Shown here: one piece after another, positions 22,642 to 31,188 of the stretch
Layout of the letters: the number at the start of each line of letters is the position of its first letter
Position numbering within the stretch: the first letter of the stretch is position 1
Translations under genes and position numbers: made by a program
Notes under the pieces: model-generated
Told to the model about the DNA's origin: nothing
Seen by the model: the letters and a program-made list of their open reading frames with translations, nothing else
Database searches by the model: none
NCBI GenBank assembly: GCA_005788065.1
Contig: SXZD01000083.1
Coordinates: 1 to 31,560 of the forward strand
Direction of reading: 5' to 3'
From: Burkholderiales bacterium
GTDB taxonomy: Bacteria > Pseudomonadota > Gammaproteobacteria > Burkholderiales > Burkholderiaceae_B
DNA length: 31,560 bases

Positions 22642-24051
22642 TCACCGCCCCGCAATATCCAGCAGTTCCTGAAACAGATCCTTGGAGATGGCGATCACTT
22701 TGCCGGATGCCGAGTAGGCCTGTTGATAGCGCAGCAGGTTGGCTGCTTCCTCATCGAGGTTCACACCGGAAAAGCCGGAGCGGTCTGCCTCAATCTGGTC
22801 GCGTATGACCTGTCTGGCTTCAATGTCACCCTTTGCGCCTGCAGCGCTGTTGGCCACGGTGGTGGTCAGGTTGCGATATTCCTGGCGAATAGAAACGGCG
22901 CTATCACCGGAGGTGGTGAACAGGTCTGCCATTCGGGCTATGAGGTCGTTGCCGTTCGTGCCGCTCTTGATTGCAATCTGGTCCATCGTCGCACCGGGCC
23001 CCATCTTGAACGTTTTCGGTGTTCCCTCGAACGTGAAGAGAGCGGGTTTACCGCCTGCTGTCTGAATGGTGGTCGACTCTGCTGCAATGCGTCCGGCAAG
23101 CTTGTTCAGACCGTTCACATAATTGCGCAGGTCACCGTCACGGAACTGGATCAGGCCGCCCAGTTTGGCCTTGCCAAACTCGCGGTCCGGCACCGGGATT
23201 TCAATGGTTTCCTGTATCGAGTTGCCAGTTGCCACGCCATTGACCTTTTCTGCTTTTTCAATGGTCAGCTTGCGGATGATGGTCAGGCCTTGCCCGTTGG
23301 GACCGGGTTTGGTTTCCAGCGGAAATGATTTGCCTTCGCTGACCAGGGGTACGCCCAGTTTGGTGCTGATGTTCAAGCGACCGTTTTCCAGGGGATTGAT
23401 CTGCAGCTCGATCTCGGAAGACAGTTGCTTGATCAGCGCGTCGCGCCTGTCGATCAGATCATTTGGCTCAAGTCTTACATCGCCCACAAAATTGGTACTG
23501 TCCGAAATCTGGATGTTCAGTTCCGCGATCTGCTCACTCAGGGTGTTGACGCTGTCGATCGAGGCTTGGATGTCCAGATTGGTCTCTTGTGCGAGCGTGG
23601 CTGCATTGCCGAACAGACCGTTCAGGCGTGTGCTGATTTCTTCTGCAGCAAACAGGAAGTTCTGTTTCAGCGATTCGTCGGACGGGCGGACAGAGAGATC
23701 CTGTGCCGCCTGAAAGAAGGCCTGCATGGCGCCTTCCAGCGATGTGTCGCTGCTGCTGGAGATGCGGTCCAGATTGTCCAGTCGCCCCGCGCGTGCCTCG
23801 GAAAACGAGAGTTGCGAAGCGAGTTGGTTGAGACGGTCTGTCAGAAACTCATTGTCAAGTCGACGTACGTTCTGAACGTTGACACCGCGGCCAATTGCAC
23901 CACTGCCCGAGGTCACGCCTTCAACGGACGTGACGAGCACTTCCTGACGTGTGTAGCTCGGGTTGTTGGCATTCGCAATATTGTGCGACGTGGTGTTGAG
24001 CGCCTGCTTGGCTGCGTTCAGTCCACTCAATGCGATATTGAACATGGACAT
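22642..24051 (-). CDS. flgK: flagellar hook-associated protein 1
   Basis: The protein has 469 residues. It begins MSMFNIALSGLNAAKQALNT, then NIANANNPSYTRQEV, the rod/hook-protein motif with the NPSYTRQ variant of FlgK. The C-terminus (FSGVNLDEEAANLLRYQQAY, then ASGKVIAISKDLFQELLDIA) is the standard FlgK end. It is somewhat shorter than E. coli FlgK (about 547), so part of the middle domain is reduced. It forms the first junction layer on the hook. Its ATG overlaps the flgJ stop (TGATG), giving translational coupling. Confidence 0.93.
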   Translation of the reverse strand: MSMFNIALSGLNAAKQALNTTSHNIANANNPSYTRQEVLVTSVEGVTSGSGAIGRGVNVQNVRRLDNEFLTDRLNQLASQLSFSEARAGRLDNLDRISSSSDTSLEGAMQAFFQAAQDLSVRPSDESLKQNFLFAAEEISTRLNGLFGNAATLAQETNLDIQASIDSVNTLSEQIAELNIQISDSTNFVGDVRLEPNDLIDRRDALIKQLSSEIELQINPLENGRLNISTKLGVPLVSEGKSFPLETKPGPNGQGLTIIRKLTIEKAEKVNGVATGNSIQETIEIPVPDREFGKAKLGGLIQFRDGDLRNYVNGLNKLAGRIAAESTTIQTAGGKPALFTFEGTPKTFKMGPGATMDQIAIKSGTNGNDLIARMADLFTTSGDSAVSIRQEYRNLTTTVANSAAGAKGDIEARQVIRDQIEADRSGFSGVNLDEEAANLLRYQQAYSASGKVIAISKDLFQELLDIAGR

Positions 24052-24380
24052 CAGCGTTTCTCCCCGGTCGTCTTGCCCAGCAACTGCTGTTCGATCATCT
24101 TGGCAAGTCCTGCACCGCGCCGGCCTGCATTCATCGAGACCTGGCTTTCGAACATGTCCTGAAAACTGTTCATGGCTGCGCTGCCGAACAGTCCTTCGCG
24201 GTTGCCTTCCATCGGCTTGGCCGATTTCATCATCATCTGGAAGAACATGCCTTCAAAGTACTGTGCCGCCTCGCGGGCGGCTTGTGTTCTGGTCTCAGGG
24301 CTGTCGTTTTGACTGAGCAGTTTGAGCTTGGACAGCGAAGAGCTGTCCCAGAACGGTGTATTGCCAGCCGCATCGCGCAT
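24051..24380 (-). CDS. flgJ: FlgJ, rod-binding domain only
   Basis: The protein has 109 residues. It contains the rod-binding region (TRTQAAREAAQYFEGMFFQM, then MMKSAKPMEGNREGLFGSAA), the N-terminal FlgJ fold that caps the growing rod. In E. coli and most betaproteobacteria FlgJ is about 300 residues with a C-terminal muramidase domain; here the gene ends after the first domain and passes straight into flgK through a TGATG overlap, so the muramidase is absent and not split off nearby. The peptidoglycan hole must be opened by another enzyme. Its start overlaps the flgI stop in the same way. Confidence 0.9.
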   Translation of the reverse strand: MRDAAGNTPFWDSSSLSKLKLLSQNDSPETRTQAAREAAQYFEGMFFQMMMKSAKPMEGNREGLFGSAAMNSFQDMFESQVSMNAGRRGAGLAKMIEQQLLGKTTGEKR

Positions 24381-25546
24381 CAGATTACCTCGATTTCCGC
24401 ATACAGGCTGCCTGCCATCTTGATGGCCTGCAGGATGGATACGAGATCCTGTGGCGATGCACCCATGGAGTTGAGTGCCTTCACCAGATCGGTCAGATTG
24501 CCGGCACCCTGAAGCTGGATCAGCTCACCGCCATCTGTCTTGATATCGATGTCGGTGCGGTTGGCAACCACGGTGCTGCCGCCTGACAAAGGGGCAGGCT
24601 GGCTGATGATCGGTGTGTTGCGGATCTGTACGGTGAGGTTGCCGTGTGCCACTGCACAGGGCTCAAGCCGCACGTTGTCGTTCATGGCCACAGAGCCGGT
24701 GCGCGCATTGATGATGATGCGCGCCATTTCCTTGTTGGGTGTGACCGGGATTTCCTGCACCATGGCGAGGAAGCCGACACGTTCATCCGGATTGCGCGGT
24801 GCATTGAGTTCAACCACGCGACCGTCACGTGCGAATGCGGTTTGAGCCCCCATTTTCTGATTGATCAGGTCGGCCACACGGCGTGCATCACCAAAGTCGG
24901 AACGTGTCAGCTCCAGACGGATGGACCCGTCATCGGTGAACACATTGCCGACAGACCGTTCCACGATGGCTCCGCTCGGTACACGACCGGTACTCAGGCT
25001 GTTGATGACTTTGCGGTTGCCACCCGATTCACCACCCGCACCACCGACAATCAAAGAGCCTTGTGCCAGTGCATACACCTGTCCGTCAACGCCTTTCAGG
25101 GGTGTGATCAGCAAGGTACCGCCACGCAATGAACGGCTGTTGCCGATGGATGAAACGGTGATGTCGATTTGTTGGCCGGGTTGCGCAAAGGGAGGCAGCA
25201 TGGCGGTGACCATGACGGCTGCAATGTTGCGCGTCTGCATGTTGGTGCCGGGAGGCAGATTGATACCTTGCTGTGCCAGCATGCTGGCGGTGGCCTGCGC
25301 TGTGAATGGTGTCTGAGTGACCTGGTCGCCCGTGCCGTCAAGACCGACAACCAATCCGTAGCCGAACAACTGGTTGGCGCGCACGCCCGACACGCTCGTC
25401 AGGTCTTTTACACGCGAGGCCGAGTGTGCCGGCGAGGCCAGCAGGAAGGTGCCCAGCAGGGCGCAGGCCAGCATCGTGAGGCTCAGCAGTTGTCTCAGGT
25501 AATGTGTACCTGCAGCTGCAATGGAGTGTGTCGGGATGGTATTCAT
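24380..25546 (-). CDS. flgI: flagellar P-ring protein
   Basis: The protein has about 388 residues. A signal peptide of about 42-45 residues (hydrophobic LLSLTMLACALLGTFLLAS ending SPAHSA) leads to the mature start SRVKDLTSVSGVRANQLFGY, diagnostic of FlgI, followed by GLVVGLDGTGDQ and the typical end SPQDLVSILQAIKMAGSLYA. It is secreted by Sec and forms the ring in the periplasmic peptidoglycan around the rod. An in-frame start at 25603 precedes MNTIPTHS but would extend back over the hairpin into flgH; I prefer 25546. Confidence 0.93.
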   Translation of the reverse strand: MNTIPTHSIAAAGTHYLRQLLSLTMLACALLGTFLLASPAHSASRVKDLTSVSGVRANQLFGYGLVVGLDGTGDQVTQTPFTAQATASMLAQQGINLPPGTNMQTRNIAAVMVTAMLPPFAQPGQQIDITVSSIGNSRSLRGGTLLITPLKGVDGQVYALAQGSLIVGGAGGESGGNRKVINSLSTGRVPSGAIVERSVGNVFTDDGSIRLELTRSDFGDARRVADLINQKMGAQTAFARDGRVVELNAPRNPDERVGFLAMVQEIPVTPNKEMARIIINARTGSVAMNDNVRLEPCAVAHGNLTVQIRNTPIISQPAPLSGGSTVVANRTDIDIKTDGGELIQLQGAGNLTDLVKALNSMGASPQDLVSILQAIKMAGSLYAEIEVI

Positions 25547-25568
25547 GTTCGCGATGGTCTCATGACAC

Positions 25569-25586
25569 GGGGGGGCAAACCCCCCC
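25569..25586. other. perfect G7/C7 hairpin between flgH and flgI
   Basis: Seven G, the loop CAAA and seven C lie directly after the flgH stop codon and before the flgI start. No T-run follows on the minus strand, so it is not a normal terminator. It may slow polymerase, shield the upstream mRNA from decay or set the relative output of the two ring proteins. Confidence 0.6.
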
Positions 25587-26336
25587 TCAGAAAGGCAGTG
25601 CACTCAAGAAAAACCGCGACAGCCAACCCATCACCTGAGCCGAGTCGATGCTGCCGTTACCTACGTATTCAATGCGCGCGTCGGCTACCTGCGAGGACTG
25701 CACCCGATTGCCGTTGCGGATGGTGACCGGTGCCACCACGCCGTAAAAGCGCAGGCGCTCCACTTCGCGGTTGGTTCCGATCTGCTTTTCTCCGGCAATG
25801 CGCAAATTGCCGTTGGGCAGCACTTCCATCACCGTGGTGGTGATGGTGCCGCTCATCAGATTGTCGGCGGAGGTGGTTCCTCCGCTCTTGAAGTCTTTTT
25901 TGCTGTTGGCTGAACCCGTGATTTCCGGGATACCGATCGCACCGCTGATGCCGATTTTCGGGGTGCTGATGGTGGCAGAGTCTGAGCGGTTGACGTTGGT
26001 CGTGTTGTTCTGTCGGGCGTTGATACGCTCGGAAATTTCAACGGTGATGATGTCGCCCACCTGTGTGGCACGAACGTCTGCATACGGTGAGCGGAACTGT
26101 GTGGGTGAATACAGCGAACCGGCCATGGGTGCGCGCATGCTGGCTTGCATCTGCGCAGCCACTGCGCTGCGCGGAGTTTTGCCATCAGCGCTGATATCGC
26201 TGCTGCTGTTGGTGCCCAGGGGGCTGTCGGCAGGAAACTCCACCTGGCGCGGAGCCGGGCTGCTTGCGCAGGCGGCCAGCGCGAGCACTGAGGCAGGCAG
26301 AACGATGCGGACCAGGGATGTGCGTAGGGTTGTCAT
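25587..26336 (-). CDS. flgH: flagellar L-ring lipoprotein
   Basis: The protein has 249 residues. The signal RIVLPASVLALAAC has its lipobox LAAC at Cys23. The mature protein contains AGSLYSPTQFRSPYADVRAT and VGDIITVEISERINARQNNT, both diagnostic of FlgH, and ends ADARIEYVGNGSIDSAQVMG then WLSRFFLSALPF. It forms the outer membrane bushing of the rod. It starts 17 bp after the flgG stop and is followed by the G/C hairpin. Confidence 0.93.
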   Translation of the reverse strand: MTTLRTSLVRIVLPASVLALAACASSPAPRQVEFPADSPLGTNSSSDISADGKTPRSAVAAQMQASMRAPMAGSLYSPTQFRSPYADVRATQVGDIITVEISERINARQNNTTNVNRSDSATISTPKIGISGAIGIPEITGSANSKKDFKSGGTTSADNLMSGTITTTVMEVLPNGNLRIAGEKQIGTNREVERLRFYGVVAPVTIRNGNRVQSSQVADARIEYVGNGSIDSAQVMGWLSRFFLSALPF

Positions 26337-26353
26337 GTCAGTTCTCGCCCGTT

Positions 26354-27136
26354 TTACAGCTGGCTCAGCTTGGCCAGCATCTGGTCGGCCGTGCTGATGG
26401 CTTTGGAGTTGATCTCGTATGCGCGCTGGGTTTGAATCAGCCCCACCAATTCTTCCACTACATTCACGTTGGATGTTTCCACCGTGTTTTGTGACAGGGC
26501 ACCGGAACCGTCCAGACCGGGAGTCACCAGGTTCGGCGTGCCAGATGCGGCAGACTCTTCGTACAAGTTCTGTCCGCGGCCCACGAGACCAGCCGGATTG
26601 ATGAAGGTGGCCAGTTGTATGGTGCCGATGTTCTGCGGCAAGGGTTCATTGGGTATCTTGGCGCTGACCACACCATCGTCGGAAATGATGATGCGTTCTG
26701 CATTGGGCGGCACCGTGATGTTGCCCACCAGCGGAAAGCCGTTGGAGGTGACGATCACGCCTTGGCTGTTTAACTGGAAACTGCCGTCGCGGGTATAGCC
26801 GATGGTGTCATCCGGTCTTTGCACCTGGAAGAAGCCGGCGCCGTTGATGGCCACATCCAGCTGGTTGCCGGTCTGCTGCAGGTTGCCCTGCGTAAAGTTG
26901 CGCACGGTGGCCACGGGTTTGACACCGGTACCCACCTGCAAGCCGGTTGGTACCTGAGTCTTCTCGGAGCTTTGCGCACCGGGTTGGCGCAGCGTTTGGT
27001 ACAGGAGATCCTCAAACACCGCACGGGAGCGTTTGAAGCCCGTTGTGGCGGTATTGGAGAGGTTGTTGGATATCACATCCAGCTGCATCTGCTGGGCATC
27101 CAGACCGGTTTTGGCTATGTGCAGGGCGCGCATCAT
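26354..27136 (-). CDS. flgG: flagellar distal rod protein
   Basis: The protein has 260 residues, exactly the E. coli length. It begins MMRALHIAKTGLDAQQMQLD, then VISNNLSNTATTGFKRSRAV, the FlgG form of the rod-hook N-terminal motif. The C-terminus (SNVNVVEELVGLIQTQRAYE, then INSKAISTADQMLAKLSQL) is the standard end. It makes up the distal rod crossing the peptidoglycan and outer membrane. It lies between flgF (22 bp upstream) and flgH. Confidence 0.95.
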   Translation of the reverse strand: MMRALHIAKTGLDAQQMQLDVISNNLSNTATTGFKRSRAVFEDLLYQTLRQPGAQSSEKTQVPTGLQVGTGVKPVATVRNFTQGNLQQTGNQLDVAINGAGFFQVQRPDDTIGYTRDGSFQLNSQGVIVTSNGFPLVGNITVPPNAERIIISDDGVVSAKIPNEPLPQNIGTIQLATFINPAGLVGRGQNLYEESAASGTPNLVTPGLDGSGALSQNTVETSNVNVVEELVGLIQTQRAYEINSKAISTADQMLAKLSQL

Positions 27137-27158
27137 GGTGGCGTTTCCTTCTCATCAA

Positions 27159-27902
27159 TCAGTTCAGGGTAAACAGCGACCGGGCGGCCTGAGCATTCTG
27201 CTCGGACGTGCTGATCACCTTGAGGTTGGCTTCATACTGGCGGGCAGCGGAGATCATCTGCACCATGGTTTCTGCCGCGTTCACGTTGCTGGTCTCCAGC
27301 GCACCGCTGCTCACGCGCACGGTTTCAATCCGTGGCGCGTCCTGACCGTTGCGCAAGCGGAAAAGACCGTCATCACCGCGGGTCAGATCGCGTGTTTCCG
27401 GGTTGACCAGCTTGATGCGGCCCAGTGCCTGCACTGCTTTGTTCTTGGGGTCCAGCGGCAGGGCGGTGACAGAGCCATCACCTTCGATCTGAACGCGGTG
27501 TGCGGCAGGCACTTCCAGCGGGGCGCCTGCATCGCTGCGCAGGGGGCGGCCTTCCGCCGTGGTCAGGATGCCGTCCGCATTGACCTGCAGTGAACCCGAA
27601 CGGCTGTAGGCTTCGCGTCCGTCGCCACCTTGTACGGCAAACCAGCCTGCGCCTTCGATGGCGATATCCAGGTCCCGTCCGGTGGTGTTGATGCTGCCGC
27701 CGCTGGCATTGAAACCGGTGACGGTCTCTGCTGCAAATTCGCGCACGTTGGTACCCGGCCCCTGGATGGGGGCGGATCGCAGTGCCATCATCTGGGCCCG
27801 AAAGCCCGGCGTGCTGACGTTGGCAAGGTTGTTGGACACATTGTCCTGCCGCGCCATCAGTGATTTGGCTGCCTGTCCGGCCAGATAGACGACCTTGTCC
27901 AT
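27159..27902 (-). CDS. flgF: flagellar proximal rod protein FlgF
   Basis: The protein has 247 residues (E. coli 251). It begins MDKVVYLAGQAAKSLMARQD, then NVSNNLANVSTPGFRAQMMA; the MDxxxY start and ANVSTPGFR are typical of FlgF rather than FlgG or FlgE. It ends with SSGALETSNVNAAETMVQMI, then RQYEANLKVISTSEQNAQAA, the usual C-terminal helix of rod proteins. Its length (about 250) shows it is not a hook protein (about 400). Its ATG overlaps the stop of flgD (TGATG), leaving no room for flgE. Confidence 0.93.
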   Translation of the reverse strand: MDKVVYLAGQAAKSLMARQDNVSNNLANVSTPGFRAQMMALRSAPIQGPGTNVREFAAETVTGFNASGGSINTTGRDLDIAIEGAGWFAVQGGDGREAYSRSGSLQVNADGILTTAEGRPLRSDAGAPLEVPAAHRVQIEGDGSVTALPLDPKNKAVQALGRIKLVNPETRDLTRGDDGLFRLRNGQDAPRIETVRVSSGALETSNVNAAETMVQMISAARQYEANLKVISTSEQNAQAARSLFTLN

Positions 27903-28603
27903 CAGAACACCTGTTTCACATCAGACAGCGACAGCGTGCCGCCGTTTTGCGTGGTGATGCGGATGCCTTCACTGCCAAGGTTCTCAAGGCTCTTGACCAC
28001 ATTGAGCTGGAAGGGCGTGGTGTTCACGCGCTGCGCGTTGCTGCTGGCCTGAACTGCAAATGTGTAGGTGCCTGCGGGCAATGTCTTGCCGTTGTCATCC
28101 TTGCCGTCCCATGTACCACTTTGCAGGCCGGCGCGCTGTGCGCCCAAGTCGCGTGTGGCAACGGTTTGCCCCAGACCGTTGAGGATGTTGACGTTGACGG
28201 TATCGGCTGAGCTGGCAAAGTCGACGCCGAAACTTACGGGCTGTCCGTTGAAGTTCAGCGTGTTGCCCTGCGTCAGTACTGACTTGCCCAGCAGTGCAGT
28301 TGACTGCACCACCTGCGCGCTGCCCAACGCCTGACCGATGGCCTGCATGGATTTGTTGAGGTCCTGAATGCCGGTCACCGTGTTCAATTGCGCGATCTGT
28401 GTGGTGACCTGCGCATTGTCCATTGGCGAGAGCGGATCCTGGTTTTTCAGCTGCGTGACAAGCAGTTTGAGGAACTTGTCCTGCGCGGCCTTGGGGTCGC
28501 TGTCGGTCAGTGCCGTGGCGCTGCTGCGTGACTCTGCCACCGCGTTGGGGACGCCGAGGGCTGCGGGGCTCAGGGCGTTACTGCTCAGTGCATCAATTGC
28601 CAT
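27902..28603 (-). CDS. flgD: flagellar hook assembly (hook cap) protein
   Basis: The protein has 233 residues (E. coli 231). It contains DKFLKLLVTQLKNQDPLSPM then DNAQVTTQIAQLNTVTGIQD, the FlgD hallmark, and the late FLN/Tudor-like part GTWDGKDDNGKTLPAGTYTF. It caps the growing hook and is needed for FlgE polymerisation, so a hook gene must exist somewhere. It ends in a one-base overlap with flgF and starts 11 bp after flgC. Confidence 0.94.
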   Translation of the reverse strand: MAIDALSSNALSPAALGVPNAVAESRSSATALTDSDPKAAQDKFLKLLVTQLKNQDPLSPMDNAQVTTQIAQLNTVTGIQDLNKSMQAIGQALGSAQVVQSTALLGKSVLTQGNTLNFNGQPVSFGVDFASSADTVNVNILNGLGQTVATRDLGAQRAGLQSGTWDGKDDNGKTLPAGTYTFAVQASSNAQRVNTTPFQLNVVKSLENLGSEGIRITTQNGGTLSLSDVKQVF

Positions 28604-28614
28604 TTCGTTCTTCC

Positions 28615-29040
28615 TTACTGACCGATCTGCAGGGTCTTGAGCATCAGTGTTTTCATGGTGTTCATCACGTCTGCATTGGTCTGGTAGCTGCGCGAAGCGG
28701 CGATGAGGTCCACCATTTCTTCGGCTGCATTCACGTTGCTGGCAAATACAAAGCCGTCTGCGTTGGCCAGCGGATTGGACGGCTCATACATCTGGCGCGG
28801 CGCGCTTTTGTCCTCTGTCAATTCCTTGATGCGCACATCGGCCGCCAGACCCTGTCCGTTTGCGCCTGCGGGGCCTGATGCCTTTGCAGCTTCAAACACC
28901 ACCTTGCGGGCCTTGTAGGCATCTTCTGCTGTTGAGGAAACGGTATCGGCATTGGCCATGTTGCTGGCCACTGCGTTCAGGCGAACGCTCTGTGCCTGAA
29001 GGCCGGTGCTGCTGATGCGGAATGCATTGAGTAGTGACAT
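28615..29040 (-). CDS. flgC: flagellar proximal rod protein FlgC
   Basis: The protein has 141 residues (E. coli 134). It begins MSLLNAFRISSTGLQAQSVR, then LNAVASNMANADTVSSTAED, and has the typical KARKVVFE segment and end SNVNAAEEMVDLIAASRSYQ then TNADVMNTMKTLMLKTLQIG. It is a short rod protein with no insertion between the N- and C-terminal helices. It lies 17 bp after flgB and 11 bp before flgD. Confidence 0.95.
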   Translation of the reverse strand: MSLLNAFRISSTGLQAQSVRLNAVASNMANADTVSSTAEDAYKARKVVFEAAKASGPAGANGQGLAADVRIKELTEDKSAPRQMYEPSNPLANADGFVFASNVNAAEEMVDLIAASRSYQTNADVMNTMKTLMLKTLQIGQ

Positions 29041-29057
29041 GGTTCAGATCCTTATCC

Positions 29058-29486
29058 TTACTGGCCCGAAATGGCGCTCTGCATGGTTTTGATGGAACCA
29101 GTCAACGCACGGCTTGCTGCCTCGTACTTCAGTGTGTTGGCTGCAAATTGGGTGCGCTCCACTTCCATGTCCACCGTGTTGTTGTCCAACGCTGTCTTGC
29201 CGCCCGTGCGGTAGCGCGTGGCCAATTCCAGTGAGCTGATGCCGTTGCTGGCGGGTCCGCCCGGGGTTCCGAAATGTCCGGGCTTCGTTCCCTGCAAGGC
29301 CAGTTCAGATCCACCAGCGCGGCTGCCAAGTGCCTGCTGGAAGGCCTTGGAAAACTCGAAATCCACTGCCTTGTAGTTCGGCGTATCTGCATTGGCGATA
29401 TTCGACGCAATCGTCTCCTGACGCTTGGCGCGCAGTTGCAGGGCTGTTCCCTGCGCAGACAGTTGGGAGGCAATTCGATCAAACAT
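29058..29486 (-). CDS. flgB: flagellar proximal rod protein FlgB
   Basis: The protein has 142 residues (E. coli 138). It begins MFDRIASQLSAQGTALQLRA, then KRQETIASNIANADTPNYKA, VDFEFSKAFQQAL, and ends TLKYEAASRALTGSIKTMQS; all are diagnostic. It is the first flg gene of the operon and is preceded by AGGA seven bases before the ATG. The usual upstream neighbours flgA, flgM and flgN are not here; instead a large unrecognised gene sits 77 bp upstream on the same strand. A 16S-like promoter could not be assigned. Confidence 0.95.
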   Translation of the reverse strand: MFDRIASQLSAQGTALQLRAKRQETIASNIANADTPNYKAVDFEFSKAFQQALGSRAGGSELALQGTKPGHFGTPGGPASNGISSLELATRYRTGGKTALDNNTVDMEVERTQFAANTLKYEAASRALTGSIKTMQSAISGQ

Positions 29487-29563
29487 GGCGGGTCCTGCAA
29501 AAGTTCTTCATGCCATTTAACGATGTCCGGTCCTTGGAAACCGCAGTCAATACAAACGGGATT

Positions 29564-31159
29564 TCATGCGTGTTTGCCTGTGTTGCGTACTTTCCCCTCC
29601 GGATGGGGAGTGTTTTGAAGCAATCCGGACGCCTGCATCTGGGTTGCGAGATTGGCAAAGCGTCCGCGCAGATTGTTCAGTAGGTTTTCGCGGCTGGCTG
29701 CATCCACAGAAATAGGTGCGGTGCGTGATGTCTGTTGTGCGGGGTCGCGCATCAACAGGTCCAGAACGGCCAGACGCTCGATCAGATACGCACTGATTTG
29801 CATTGCGCCGGTTTCATCTGCATGCGTTGACTGTGACAAAGCGGCCAGTGTCTGAAGCAGTTGCAGACCTGCAGGGACATGCGGCCAGGCGATCGTGTTG
29901 AAAGTAGGCAAGCGTGTGGGGTTGTGTTTGAAAAATTCGTGAACCGACAGCAAGCCATTGCCTTTACCATCTAGGCTGGCTGTCACCGTGCATTCCAGCA
30001 GGCGATACAGCGAAGCCGATGCGGCCTGACCATGCTGCGCCAGCCATGCGTCAGCCTGTGCAGCATGGTGCATGGCTTCCAAGGGTTCAAGATGCGGGCA
30101 CTGTGCCTGCAAATGGGCGGAGAGTCGACGCATCTGTACCAACGTGCGCTGAGCCTGCTGCTGCATGTGCAGCAGTTCGGCCTGAACAAAGGTTTCGATG
30201 GGGCTCACACCTGTGTCGCATTCAAGCCCGTCTTCTGTGAACCAGCCGTTGAACGCAACATCTTCCATGCTGCGCTGGCGCAGAGGGTGTGCGGCTGTCA
30301 GGCTGTCAATGGACTGGCGACTGGCGCCATCGACTGTCAGGCTGCGGCTGTTGTCGGTTTCGGTGAGACGATGCGTTGTCAGCCCAACCGGCTTGATGAA
30401 CAGATCTGCACCACCAGCGCAGTAGTCAAACTGGCTGGCATCGCTAAAGTGCAGCGTCAGGGCTTTGTTGCTGTCGCTCTCGCACAGATATGCGCCGATG
30501 ACGGTGGCGAGATTTTCATGTGAGCGTGTCAGGCAGAAACGGTTTCGGGCAGCCTGCTGCAGGTGTTCTGCGGTGAGGGCGGCGTTCAACAGGGCCGCAT
30601 TTGCGAGTGCCTGTGCTTGTGCCTGAATCTGTTGCTGTGCCTGCCCGTCCGCGCTTGCTGTTCGGGATTGTGAAATGTGCGTGAAAGAGGCTGACGCGTT
30701 GTCAGCAAGCACAAATCCGTTGTTGAGCAGGCTGCGGATGGGACTGATGTGAGACGATGCTGCATCCAATGCAGACAATTTGATGCGCTTGCCCACGGCG
30801 CTTGCTTTTGCATTCGATGCGAAGGGCAGGGTGACTGCGTCTTGTCTTTCAATACTGATGCGGTCTTTGAACAGTTGCATGCGGCTGGGTTTCGCCACAG
30901 CTGCATTCGCTTTAGCAGGTGTTGTGATATCACGTTCTTGTGTGGGTACCGTCGGGGAGACCTGAGCCTGTGGAGTATCTGTTGCCTGCTTGGCTGCTTC
31001 TTCCCGCTTCATATCCAGGAACTTCAATGTGCTGAAGTGTTCCTCGGGGATTTCGTCGAGCATGACCTTGCCGTCCATCAGTGGATCCACCGCTTTGGCA
31101 GAAGGGCTTGCAGTGTTGTCGGTTTTGCCGTTGCGTTTGAAAGAAAGCAGTGCGTTCAT
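29564..31159 (-). CDS. unrecognised 531-residue protein upstream of flgB
   Basis: The frame from the ATG at 31159 begins MNALLSFKRNGKTDN and ends KVRNTGKHA. An upstream in-frame ATG at 31186 is possible but has no ribosome site, while GAG lies nine bases before 31159. No signal peptide or membrane helix is visible. A basic/Ala-rich disordered N-terminal part (1-110) is followed by a Gln/Ala-rich helical stretch (AQQQIQAQAQALANAALLNA), a central part with several Cys (about 195-290), and a C-terminal helical region (GLQLLQTLAALSQSTHADET; LLNNLRGRFANLATQMQASG). I recognise no family. Same-strand position, 77 bp before flgB and divergent from flagellin, suggests a motility-linked role, which is inference only. 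Confidence 0.7.
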   Translation of the reverse strand: MNALLSFKRNGKTDNTASPSAKAVDPLMDGKVMLDEIPEEHFSTLKFLDMKREEAAKQATDTPQAQVSPTVPTQERDITTPAKANAAVAKPSRMQLFKDRISIERQDAVTLPFASNAKASAVGKRIKLSALDAASSHISPIRSLLNNGFVLADNASASFTHISQSRTASADGQAQQQIQAQAQALANAALLNAALTAEHLQQAARNRFCLTRSHENLATVIGAYLCESDSNKALTLHFSDASQFDYCAGGADLFIKPVGLTTHRLTETDNSRSLTVDGASRQSIDSLTAAHPLRQRSMEDVAFNGWFTEDGLECDTGVSPIETFVQAELLHMQQQAQRTLVQMRRLSAHLQAQCPHLEPLEAMHHAAQADAWLAQHGQAASASLYRLLECTVTASLDGKGNGLLSVHEFFKHNPTRLPTFNTIAWPHVPAGLQLLQTLAALSQSTHADETGAMQISAYLIERLAVLDLLMRDPAQQTSRTAPISVDAASRENLLNNLRGRFANLATQMQASGLLQNTPHPEGKVRNTGKHA

Positions 31160-31188
31160 GTAAATCTCGTGCGCCTTTGCAGGCATCT

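Noticed and set aside
27159..27902. FlgF gene being a shortened flgE
   Set aside because: MDKVVYLAG...ANVSTPGFR and a length of 247 residues are typical of FlgF; a hook protein would be about 400 residues.
29487..29563. Sigma-54 promoter before flgB (TGGCATG...TTGCA)
   Set aside because: The GG and GC elements are 14 rather than 10 bases apart, too far for sigma-54.
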